Assembly: GCA_964392465.1 (NCBI GenBank)
Contig: CAYMPC010000006.1
Location: 1-31,159 of the forward strand
DNA: 31,159 nucleotides
Origin: JAAXVZ01 sp964392465
GTDB taxonomy: Archaea > Nanobdellota > Nanobdellia > Woesearchaeales > GW2011-AR15
Direction: 5' to 3'
Shown: piece by piece, positions 7,992-14,090 of the stretch
Layout: every line of letters begins with the position of its first letter
Numbering within the stretch: position 1 is the stretch's first letter
Position numbers and translations under genes: made by a program
The notes under the pieces: generated by a model
Databases searched by the model: none
Told to the model about the DNA's origin: nothing
What the model saw: the letters and a program-made list of their open reading frames with translations, nothing else

Positions 7992-8972
7992 ATGTATGAT
8001 GTCATTACAGTTGGTTCATCAACAGTAGATGTTTTTGCGAAAGTAGTTTCAGAACTTATTAAAATTAAAACAGTAACAAGCACAGAAGAACTAATAGCGT
8101 ATCCTTCTGGATCAAAAATTTTGATTAATGACCTTGTATTTTTGTCAGGAGGCGGAGGCACGAATACTGCAATTTCGATGTCAAAGCTTGGATTGAAAAT
8201 AGCATATCTTGGAAAGATAGGAAACGATGCAAATAGTCAAATTATTCTAAAAGAACTAAAAAAGCAAAAAGTAGCGTTTCTTGGTACAAAAGCAAAGGGA
8301 ATGTCAGGTTATTCTATCATATTAGATAGTATTGAAGGAGACAGAACAATTCTAGCATATAAAGGAGTTAATGATTTTCTTACCTTTAAAGAAGTCAAAA
8401 TAAAAAAACTAAAAGCAAAATGGTTTTATTTTTCAAGTATGATAGGGGAATCTTACACAACATTAGAAAAACTTGCGCAATATGCAGAAAAGAATAATAT
8501 TAAAATAGCCTTTAATCCAAGCAATTACTTAGCAGAAAAAGGACCAATCTATCTGAAAGAGCTCCTATCAAGAATCCATCTTCTTATACTAAATAAAGAA
8601 GAAGCAATGTTACTTGCGGGCAATCTTGAAATCCCAGAATTAATTAAAGCCTTAATGGGCTATGGACCATTACAAGTAATTATAACAAATGGTAAACATG
8701 GATCTTATACAATTCATAAAGATACACTCTATCACATCATTCCAAATCTTATTAAAGCCACAGAAACAACAGGAGCAGGAGATGCCTTTGCCTCAACATA
8801 TTTAGCATGTATGATAAAAGGAAAAGATATAGAGACATCATTAAAATTAGGAACAAAAAACGCAGAATCAGTTATTTCACACAAAGGAGCAAAAAAAGGA
8901 CTTTTAGATTGGAAAAGCCTTATTAAATTCTCTAAAAAAAACCCACCAACACTTAAAAAAGAGAAACTTTAA
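7992..8972 (+). CDS. PfkB-family carbohydrate or nucleoside kinase
   Basis: A 326-residue ribokinase-fold kinase. It opens with YDVITVGSSTVDVFA, has the glycine-rich substrate loop LSGGGGTNTAISMSKLG at about 51-67, and ends with the ATP-binding/catalytic signature TTGAGDAFAS, where GAGD is 261-264 and D264 is the expected base. Family members phosphorylate sugars or nucleosides. The substrate cannot be set from sequence: ribokinase, fructokinase or an archaeal nucleoside kinase are all possible. There is an unusual insertion near 24-48, between the first strand and the glycine loop. It has its own promoter and no obvious operon partner. Confidence 0.85.
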   Translation: MYDVITVGSSTVDVFAKVVSELIKIKTVTSTEELIAYPSGSKILINDLVFLSGGGGTNTAISMSKLGLKIAYLGKIGNDANSQIILKELKKQKVAFLGTKAKGMSGYSIILDSIEGDRTILAYKGVNDFLTFKEVKIKKLKAKWFYFSSMIGESYTTLEKLAQYAEKNNIKIAFNPSNYLAEKGPIYLKELLSRIHLLILNKEEAMLLAGNLEIPELIKALMGYGPLQVIITNGKHGSYTIHKDTLYHIIPNLIKATETTGAGDAFASTYLACMIKGKDIETSLKLGTKNAESVISHKGAKKGLLDWKSLIKFSKKNPPTLKKEKL

Positions 8973-9001
8973 CCATTTAGTTTAAAAAACATCAACCCAA
9001 C

Positions 9002-9009
9002 TTATATAA
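9002..9009 (+). promoter_or_regulatory. TATA box for the small membrane protein gene
   Basis: TTATATAA is centred about 40 nt before the ATG at 9045, which would leave a leader of roughly 14 nt. Confidence 0.45.
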
Positions 9010-9044
9010 ACTAACCCCTAAATTTAATTATCTACAGCTCAAAA

Positions 9045-9194
9045 ATGATGCAATATAGTAGGCAGGGGTTATATATACCTAGAAATAAAAAATCTAAGGT
9101 TTCAAATAAAAGCAAAGAAAAATCTGTGGATTGGATCAATATTTTTCTATTTGTTTTGCTATTTGTGGTTATAATTTTATTTATAGTTACTTAA
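9045..9194 (+). CDS. Small single-pass membrane protein, 49 residues
   Basis: A short frame begins with two consecutive ATG codons (9045, 9048) and encodes MMQYSRQGLYIPRNKKSK, a basic Ser/Lys-rich stretch, then WINIFLFVLLFVVIILFIVT at the extreme C-terminus. A soluble basic N-terminus followed by one terminal hydrophobic helix is a tail-anchor topology. It lies in the 368-nt gap between the PfkB kinase and RsmI genes and has a good TATA box upstream. I do not recognise a family. The clean charge/hydrophobic division and the promoter favour a real gene, but such a short frame in AT-rich DNA could be chance. Confidence 0.55.
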   Translation: MMQYSRQGLYIPRNKKSKVSNKSKEKSVDWINIFLFVLLFVVIILFIVT

Positions 9195-9204
9195 TCTCTA
9201 AAAC

Positions 9205-9212
9205 CTATAAAC
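9205..9212 (+). promoter_or_regulatory. TATA box before the folded RNA candidate
   Basis: CTATAAAC, directly after the small membrane protein gene, predicts a start of transcription near 9234, just before the first hairpin at 9244. The remainder of 9195-9243 is T-rich and shows no frame. Confidence 0.45.
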
Positions 9213-9243
9213 ATAAATATTTGTTTTAACTTCTTTTCTTTAG

Positions 9244-9342
9244 CATACATGATAAGTGTATGTGGGGAGGGAAAAGCGCGTTTTTTCAGAGCCCATGTCA
9301 TTTTATGACTTAATGCCTGAAAGATCCAAGCTTTCCCTTTTT
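9244..9342 (+). ncRNA. Candidate structured small RNA
   Basis: No convincing frame exists here, but the plus strand folds strongly. A first hairpin pairs CATACA (9244-9249) with TGTATG (9257-9262) around a 7-nt loop. A second, long element is closed by AGGGAAAAGC (9268-9277) with GCTTTCCCT (9330-9338), one A bulged. It continues with TTTTTCAG (9282-9289) paired to CTGAAAGA (9317-9324), then CAT with ATG (9294-9296/9313-9315), and is capped by GTCAT/ATGAC (9297-9301/9305-9309) with a TTT loop. A run of five T follows the closing stem, like an archaeal terminator. A TATA box stands at 9205. The region is richer in G than its surroundings. I match it to no known RNA family; it could also be an elaborate terminator or leader. 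Confidence 0.55.
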
Positions 9343-9997
9343 AATTTATTAATATGACAATTTCTCCCTTTATACTTATTTTCCCTAACTTAGAAATTAA
9401 CTCCTCAGAGGAACCCCTTAGAAATTCTTCAAAATGTTTTGTTAGTTCTCTTCCTATAACAATATTTTTTTCAGGCATTATAAAATTAATTTCTTTAAGA
9501 GTTTTTAATAACCTATAGGGGCTTTCATATAATATTGCTGTTTCTTTCCTGTTTTTTATTTCAAAAAGTGCTTGTTTTCTTTTAGAACCTTTTTTTTGAA
9601 GGAAGCCATAATAAGTAAATTTATCAGTAGGAAAGCCAGAACATATCAATGCAGCTAAAAAAGCAGACGCACCAGGAACAGGAGACATATTAATGAGATT
9701 GTGGATACACTCCTTTATTATATAATATCCTGGGTCATTTATTCCAGGGGTGCCAGAATCAGATACTAATCCTATATCTTTTCCAGATTTCAAATCTTCG
9801 ATTATAAAAGGAGTTTTTCTTTTTTCATTAATTTCATTTAAAGAGACAAGTTTTTTTTTAATATTATAATGTGAAAGTAATTTTACTGTTCTTCTAGTAT
9901 CTTCGCATAAAATATAATCACATAACTCCAAGGTTTTTATTGCTCTAAAAGAGATGTCTTCTATATTACCGATAGGTGTTGAAATAAGATATAGCAT
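9341..9997 (-). CDS. rsmI: RsmI-like rRNA 2'-O-methyltransferase, short form
   Basis: A 218-residue SAM-dependent methyltransferase of the tetrapyrrole-methylase fold. RsmI hallmarks are LYLISTPIGNIEDISFRAI at the start, CEDTRRT (about 31-37), the SAM-binding SDSGTPGINDPG, PVPGASAFLAAL, and near the end RELTKHFEEFLRG and GEIVILI. RsmI methylates the ribose of C1402 in bacterial 16S rRNA; the target here is inferred to be the equivalent small-subunit site. Bacterial proteins are near 280 residues; this one stops where the catalytic domain ends and lacks the C-terminal extra domain. I chose the ATG at 9997 because the family begins there and a weak TATA box (minus strand, about 10018-10028) sits 26 nt before it. 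Confidence 0.85.
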   Translation of the reverse strand: MLYLISTPIGNIEDISFRAIKTLELCDYILCEDTRRTVKLLSHYNIKKKLVSLNEINEKRKTPFIIEDLKSGKDIGLVSDSGTPGINDPGYYIIKECIHNLINMSPVPGASAFLAALICSGFPTDKFTYYGFLQKKGSKRKQALFEIKNRKETAILYESPYRLLKTLKEINFIMPEKNIVIGRELTKHFEEFLRGSSEELISKLGKISIKGEIVILIN

Positions 9998-10065
9998 TAA
10001 AAAATAGAAAAAGAGCACCTTTTTAACTTATTCTATCAAAAAAGACAAAAAAGAGAAATTTGTAT

Positions 10066-10260
10066 TTATCTTTTAAACATATAATAATACTTATTTCCTA
10101 CAACCTTATACTTTATTGTTCCTTTTTCTGTTTTTCTTAGTTTTTTTAAGTTGTTTGTGACAGATCCCAAAGAAACTTTTAGCAAAGTAGAGATATCTTT
10201 TGAAGTAAACCATTTTCCTTTATGGTTTTTTAGGAAACTAAATACTTCTTGTTGGCCCAT
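10066..10260 (-). CDS. Small winged-helix DNA-binding protein
   Basis: A 64-residue protein that is essentially one winged helix: MGQQEVFSFLKNHKGKWFTS gives helix 1, SKDISTLLKVSLGSVTNNLKKL is the helix-turn-helix, and IKYKVVGNKYYYMFKR forms the wing. This resembles the small MarR/ArsR-like stand-alone regulators of archaea, but no effector domain or metal site is visible. The ATG at 10260 has a TATA-like element 28 nt upstream. It diverges from nrdR, with a perfect inverted repeat between them, so it could regulate itself or nrdR. The gene lies about 70 nt upstream of rsmI on the same strand. Confidence 0.7.
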   Translation of the reverse strand: MGQQEVFSFLKNHKGKWFTSKDISTLLKVSLGSVTNNLKKLRKTEKGTIKYKVVGNKYYYMFKR

Positions 10261-10283
10261 TACTTAAATCTATGAATCTTGGA

Positions 10284-10293
10284 CTTAATAAAG
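10284..10293 (-). promoter_or_regulatory. TATA box for the small winged-helix gene
   Basis: The minus strand reads CTTTATTAAG, centred 28 nt before the ATG at 10260. Confidence 0.5.
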
Positions 10294-10317
10294 TTTTTGT
10301 AGTAATTGTATTTGAGT

Positions 10318-10343
10318 AAAAATGTTTAAAAACAAACATTTTT
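10318..10343. promoter_or_regulatory. Perfect 10-bp inverted repeat in the nrdR/winged-helix divergent spacer, likely operator
   Basis: AAAAATGTTT (10318-10327) and its exact reverse complement AAACATTTTT (10334-10343) flank a 6-nt spacer AAAAAC. The centre also gives the TATA-like GTTTAAAAAC, about 40 nt before the nrdR ATG. A dimeric regulator bound here would cover the nrdR promoter. It lies between divergent genes, so a terminator is unlikely. Candidate binders are NrdR itself or the adjacent winged-helix protein. Confidence 0.55.
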
Positions 10344-10368
10344 TTAATTTCGTGAATTTTATAAGCGT

Positions 10369-10824
10369 ATGAAATGCCCTTTTTGTGGAAATAGAGAAAC
10401 AAAAGTAGTAGATAAAAGAGAGACAGAAAACTTAGAAGCCACAAGAAGGAGAAGAGAATGCTTATTCTGTAAAAAGAGATTTACCACCTATGAGAGAATA
10501 GAGGCAGCCACACTTATAGTAATAAAAAAAGATGGCAGAAGAGAACCTTTTGACATTAATAAACTTGAAAGAGGAATATTAAAAGCATGTGAAAAAAGGA
10601 ATGTTTCTGTTGAAGCAATAAAACAAATGATTTCAGAAATAGAGCACAATCTTAAAAATAAAGACACAACAGAGATTCAATCTTCTTTAATAGGAAGGTT
10701 AATAATGGCAAAATTAAAAAAATTAGATAAAGTTGCTTACATAAGATTTGCTTCGGTATATAAAGATTTTAAAGATCCTGAGGAGTTTCAGGAAGAATTA
10801 AAAAGAATAACAAAAAACAGATAA
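10369..10824 (+). CDS. nrdR: NrdR-type ATP-cone transcriptional repressor
   Basis: A 151-residue protein with the full NrdR plan. The zinc ribbon has C3, C6, C31 and C34, with the arginine-rich DNA-contact stretch EATRRRRECLFC just before the second pair. The ATP-cone follows from about 49 (LIVIKKDGRREPFDINKLERGI) to about 137, including IQSSLIGRLIMAKLKKLDKVAYIRFASVYKDF. NrdR binds ATP and dATP and represses ribonucleotide reductase genes in bacteria. Length matches the bacterial family. No reductase gene lies in the window. A perfect inverted repeat sits upstream, possibly its own operator. The next gene, 24 nt away, is an HD hydrolase of the nucleotidase type, so the operon may control deoxynucleotide pools. 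Confidence 0.9.
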   Translation: MKCPFCGNRETKVVDKRETENLEATRRRRECLFCKKRFTTYERIEAATLIVIKKDGRREPFDINKLERGILKACEKRNVSVEAIKQMISEIEHNLKNKDTTEIQSSLIGRLIMAKLKKLDKVAYIRFASVYKDFKDPEEFQEELKRITKNR

Positions 10825-10848
10825 ACTAGAGTTGTAAGAGGTTTTAAA

Positions 10849-11484
10849 ATGGATGACAAACAATTATCAAATCTTTTGGAAGTATTTCTAACAGTTCAAG
10901 TTTCCAAAGAGTTGCCGAGACAAGGTTTTTTATACTCGGGCTTTAAGAGAAACGAAGCAGATTCAGTAGCAGCGCATTCTTTTTCTGTAGTAATATTTAG
11001 CTATTTGCTAGCAAAAGAGCTGAAGTCTGAAAAAAAAGAAATAGACCCAGAACGAGTTTTAAAAATAGCTCTTGTACATGACTTAGGAGAGACAATTACA
11101 GGAGATATAGGGACATATGCAAAAGATTTAGCAAGGGGTGTATTTGACAAAGTTGAGAAAGACGCCTTTTCTATATTGGTTAGAAATCTTGACTTAAAAG
11201 ATGAGTTTATTGGATATTTTGAAGAATATCAAAAATTAGAGTCTATTGAGTCTCAGATTGTCAAATTTGCAGATGCTCTAGATGCGTTTGTGCAAGGAGT
11301 CAATACACCAAGTGCAAACTTAGAGGATCTCAGAAAAACAGTCTCTTATATAACAAAAAAGAAGCTTAAAGATAAAAGACTCTCTGTAATATTTAACAAG
11401 GCAGTTCACCTTATAAGTGAAAAAAAAGTAACTTTATATAAAGGACATATTTTTGGCAATAACGAATTGCAAGAAGAGCTTTAA
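10849..11484 (+). CDS. HD-domain hydrolase of the HDDC2/YfbR (5'-deoxynucleotidase) type
   Basis: A 211-residue HD-domain metal-dependent phosphohydrolase. The family start pattern is present as LPRQGFLYSG, followed by ADSVAAHSFSVVIFSYLLA (H43), the diagnostic ALVHDLGETITGDI (H77, D78, E81) and the distal KFADALDAF (D142). HDDC2/YfbR relatives remove phosphate from deoxynucleoside 5'-monophosphates; I infer this activity but the substrate is not proven. It follows nrdR by 24 nt and has a Shine-Dalgarno GAGGT at 10838-10842, so it is an operon-internal gene co-expressed with the nucleotide-sensing repressor. Confidence 0.8.
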   Translation: MDDKQLSNLLEVFLTVQVSKELPRQGFLYSGFKRNEADSVAAHSFSVVIFSYLLAKELKSEKKEIDPERVLKIALVHDLGETITGDIGTYAKDLARGVFDKVEKDAFSILVRNLDLKDEFIGYFEEYQKLESIESQIVKFADALDAFVQGVNTPSANLEDLRKTVSYITKKKLKDKRLSVIFNKAVHLISEKKVTLYKGHIFGNNELQEEL

Positions 11485-11504
11485 TTTTTCAATTTTAATA
11501 TCTT

Positions 11505-11528
11505 CTTAAAATACAAGTATTTTTTAAG
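11505..11528 (+). terminator. Imperfect inverted repeat, possible terminator after the nrdR operon
   Basis: CTTAAAATAC (11505-11514) pairs with GTATTTTTTAAG (11517-11528), leaving two extra T in the second arm. It lies 21 nt after the HD gene and 5 nt before the next TATA box. It could end the nrdR transcript or be an additional operator for the suf regulator gene. Confidence 0.35.
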
Positions 11529-11532
11529 CAAG

Positions 11533-11541
11533 TTTTATAAA
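11533..11541 (+). promoter_or_regulatory. TATA box of the suf operon
   Basis: TTTTATAAA is centred about 34 nt before the ATG at 11571, placing the transcription start near 11562, right after the palindrome at 11545-11558. Confidence 0.6.
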
Positions 11542-11544
11542 TTC

Positions 11545-11558
11545 TTAACAATTGTTAA
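11545..11558. promoter_or_regulatory. Perfect 14-bp palindrome between TATA box and suf-operon start, likely operator
   Basis: TTAACAATTGTTAA is its own reverse complement over all 14 bases. It begins 4 nt after the TATA box and ends just before the predicted transcription start. A protein bound here would block RNA polymerase. The likely binder is the HTH protein encoded immediately downstream, acting as an autoregulator of the suf operon. Confidence 0.6.
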
Positions 11559-11570
11559 CTAAAGATAGCT

Positions 11571-11939
11571 ATGGACACTCCCCAAGAAGTTCAAGTCTGG
11601 TATATTTTACCGGCCATCAGGAAAAAATTTGCAGTTGAGCTAAAAAAAAAAGGAAAGAAGCAAAAAGAAATCGCATCTCTATTAAATATTACAGAAGCTG
11701 CAGTTAGCCAATATCTGAAAAAAAAAAGGGGAAAAGAAATATTACTTCCAAAAAACATTCGGTCAGATATTGAACATTCTTCAGAAAGTCTTATTAAAAA
11801 GAAGACAGAGTTCAGGAAAGAGGTTCAGGCAATTCTCAAGAAAATAAATGAAGAAAGAATAATTTGCAAAGTGTGTCAAGGACATACAGGAGCAACTGAA
11901 AAATGCGAGATATGTTATCAAGAAACCAAGGTGAGATAA
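11571..11939 (+). CDS. HTH transcriptional regulator with C-terminal four-Cys motif, probable suf regulator
   Basis: A 122-residue regulator. It opens with EVQVWYILPAIRKKFAVEL, the start of a widespread archaeal family of HTH regulators, then an XRE-like helix-turn-helix at about 28-52 (KQKEIASLLNITEAAVSQYL). A helical linker follows, and the end holds C99-x2-C102-x9-C112-x2-C115 with H105 nearby, which could bind zinc or an Fe-S cluster. It is the first gene of the suf operon: its stop overlaps the sufC ATG by one base, and a perfect palindrome lies in its promoter. I infer that it senses Fe-S or iron status and represses the operon, in the way IscR or SufR do in bacteria, though it is not related to them by sequence. 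Confidence 0.8.
   Translation: MDTPQEVQVWYILPAIRKKFAVELKKKGKKQKEIASLLNITEAAVSQYLKKKRGKEILLPKNIRSDIEHSSESLIKKKTEFRKEVQAILKKINEERIICKVCQGHTGATEKCEICYQETKVR
11930..11934 (+). promoter_or_regulatory. Shine-Dalgarno site that sets the sufC start
   Basis: GGTGA ends 4 nt before the ATG at 11939 and favours that start over an in-frame ATG twelve codons earlier. Confidence 0.6.
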
Positions 11940-12694
11940 TGCAGACTAATAATCAAGAATTAACAATTAATAATCTTCATGTTAAGGTAGAGGATAAAGA
12001 AATTTTAAAAGGGGTTTACTTGCAAATAAAAAAAGGAGAAATACACGCGCTGATGGGCCCGAACGGTTCAGGGAAAAGCACGCTTTCACTTGCATTGATG
12101 GGTCATCCTTCTTATAAAATAACAAAAGGAAGCGTTTTTATGGAAGAGAAAAACATTCTTTCTTTATCACCCGACAAAAGAGCAAAATTAGGATTATTTT
12201 TATCTTTTCAATACCCTAGCGAAATATCAGGGGTAGGGTTAGTAAATTTTCTAAGAACATCTTATAATGCAACACACCCCAAAAATAAGATATCGGTTAG
12301 TGCATTTATGGAATTATTATATCAAAAGATGAATATCCTAAAAATGGACAAAGATTTTGTGAAAAGAGACTTAAATGTTGGTTTTTCAGGAGGAGAGAAA
12401 AAAAGATGCGAGATGCTGCAGATGCTTCTTTTAGAGCCAAAATTTGCTCTTTTGGATGAGACAGATTCTGGGCTAGATGTTGATGCACTAAGAGATGTTG
12501 CGAACGGTATAAGCACTTTAAAAAAAGAAAAACCAGGCATATTATTAATAACACATTACCAAAAGATTTTGCATTATATCAAACCAGACAAAGTGCACGT
12601 TCTTGTGAAAGGCAAAATAGTTTCTACAGGAGATTATAAACTAGCAGAGAAAATTGAAAAAAGCGGCTATAAACTATTTGAAAATGGCAACTAA
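11939..12694 (+). CDS. sufC: SUF Fe-S assembly ATPase SufC
   Basis: A 251-residue ABC-type ATPase that powers the SufBCD Fe-S scaffold. Walker A GPNGSGKST is at 40-48; the SufC-type Q-loop region LGLFLSFQYPSEISG is near 84-98 (Q91). The ABC signature FSGGEKKR and Walker B/ D-loop FALLDETDSGLDVDAL follow, then the switch histidine in LLITHYQ. There is no membrane partner, as expected for SufC, which acts in the cytoplasm bound to SufB and SufD. The start at 11939 overlaps the regulator stop by one base and has a GGTGA site upstream. The gene order C-B-D-S-U is the classic operon of Gram-positive bacteria and many archaea. Confidence 0.95.
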   Translation: MQTNNQELTINNLHVKVEDKEILKGVYLQIKKGEIHALMGPNGSGKSTLSLALMGHPSYKITKGSVFMEEKNILSLSPDKRAKLGLFLSFQYPSEISGVGLVNFLRTSYNATHPKNKISVSAFMELLYQKMNILKMDKDFVKRDLNVGFSGGEKKRCEMLQMLLLEPKFALLDETDSGLDVDALRDVANGISTLKKEKPGILLITHYQKILHYIKPDKVHVLVKGKIVSTGDYKLAEKIEKSGYKLFENGN

Positions 12695-14087
12695 AGAGCA
12701 GAAGAGATTAGCAAAAGAGTATAAGTATGGGTTTAGGGATCCCGAAAAGTTTTCATTCAAATCAGATAGAGGACTGAACGAGTCATTGATTAGGCAAATC
12801 TCAAAACTAAAAAAAGAACCAGTATGGATGTTAGAGTTCAGATTAAAAGCGTATAAACACTTTCTAGAAAGGCCGATGCCAAGATGGGGTGCAGATTTAA
12901 AAGAAATAGATTTTGATAATATTTATTATTATGGAAAGCCAGAAGGAGAGCAAGCAAAAAGATGGGAGGATGTTCCTGAAAACATAAAAAGAACCTTTGA
13001 TAAACTTGGCATTCCAGAAGCAGAGAGAAAATTTCTTGCAGGAGTTGGAGCGCAGTATGAATCAGAAGTAGTTTATCATAATTTAAGAAAAGACCTAGAG
13101 AAAAAAGGAGTGATTTTTCTTGATATGGACGGAGGACTAAGAGAATATCCAGAGATAGTAAAAAAATGGTTTTGCAAGATAGTGCCTTATGCAGACAATA
13201 AATTTGCAGCATTAAATACAGCAGCATGGTCAGGAGGGTCTTTCATATATATCCCTCCAAATGTTAAAGTAACTCTTCCTTTACAAGCATATTTCAGGAT
13301 TAATGCAAAAAACATTGGCCAATTTGAAAGAACACTAATAATAGCAGATCAAGGATCATATATCCATTATGTTGAAGGATGCACAGCACCAATTTATACT
13401 ACAGATTCTCTTCATGCTGCAGTTGTTGAAATAATTGCTATGGAAGGATCAACAGTAAGGTATACAACAATCCAAAACTGGTCAACAAATGTTTATAATC
13501 TAGTTACAAAGCGGGCATTTGCATATGAAAGAGCAAGAGTAGAATGGATTGATGGAAATTTAGGAAGCAAAATAACAATGAAATACCCCGCAATCTATCT
13601 GATGGGTGAAAAAGCACATGGTGAAGTAATATCTGTTGCATTCGCAGGAAAAAACCAGATACAAGATGCAGGAGCAAAAATAATCCACATGTCAAAAAAC
13701 ACAACCTCACAGATAACTTCTAAATCAGTTTCAAAAGACGGCGGAAGGACAACATATAGAGGGCTTTTGAGAATAAATAAGGGGTGTAAAAATGTAAAAT
13801 CAAGAGTCTCTTGCGATGCGCTTATATTAGATAAACACTCAGCATCCGATACAATTCCCTATATGGAAATAAGAGAAAAAGAAGTTTCTATTGGACATGA
13901 GGCGTCTGTTGGAAAAGTTTCAGAAGAGCAGCTTTTTTATTTGATGAGCAGAGGGTTTTCAGAAGAAGAAGCACTAGGAATGATAGTTAGGGGATTTATG
14001 GATGCATTTGTAAGAGAACTTCCGATGGAATATGCAATAGAACTTAACAGGCTGATTCAATTAAGCATGGAAGGGTCAGTAGGATAA
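12684..14087 (+). CDS. sufB: SUF Fe-S scaffold protein SufB
   Basis: A 467-residue SufB. It begins with KRLAKEYKYGFRDPE, has the conserved YVEGCTAPIY region, AALNTAAWSGGSFIYIPPNV, and the C-terminal block IGHEASVGKVSEEQLFYLMS followed by a closing ...SMEGSVG. SufB forms with SufC and SufD the complex on which new Fe-S clusters are built. The position matching the cluster-related cysteine near the C-terminal helix of E. coli SufB appears to be Ser here, as I believe is common outside proteobacteria. The ATG at 12684 lies inside the end of sufC (11-nt overlap); an upstream in-frame ATG at 12654 is rejected because the family starts at the later one. Confidence 0.95.
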   Translation: MATKEQKRLAKEYKYGFRDPEKFSFKSDRGLNESLIRQISKLKKEPVWMLEFRLKAYKHFLERPMPRWGADLKEIDFDNIYYYGKPEGEQAKRWEDVPENIKRTFDKLGIPEAERKFLAGVGAQYESEVVYHNLRKDLEKKGVIFLDMDGGLREYPEIVKKWFCKIVPYADNKFAALNTAAWSGGSFIYIPPNVKVTLPLQAYFRINAKNIGQFERTLIIADQGSYIHYVEGCTAPIYTTDSLHAAVVEIIAMEGSTVRYTTIQNWSTNVYNLVTKRAFAYERARVEWIDGNLGSKITMKYPAIYLMGEKAHGEVISVAFAGKNQIQDAGAKIIHMSKNTTSQITSKSVSKDGGRTTYRGLLRINKGCKNVKSRVSCDALILDKHSASDTIPYMEIREKEVSIGHEASVGKVSEEQLFYLMSRGFSEEEALGMIVRGFMDAFVRELPMEYAIELNRLIQLSMEGSVG

Positions 14088-14090
14088 AAA

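Noticed and set aside
9248..9320. Box C/D guide RNA reading of the folded RNA candidate (ATGATAA near the start, CTGA at 9317).
   Set aside because: The C-like box differs from RTGATGA, and the putative D box lies inside a stable stem. The long closing helix does not fit a C/D RNA.
12654..12684. Upstream ATG for sufB inside sufC.
   Set aside because: It would add ten residues not seen in the family and deepen the overlap; the ATG at 12684 fits SufB proteins.
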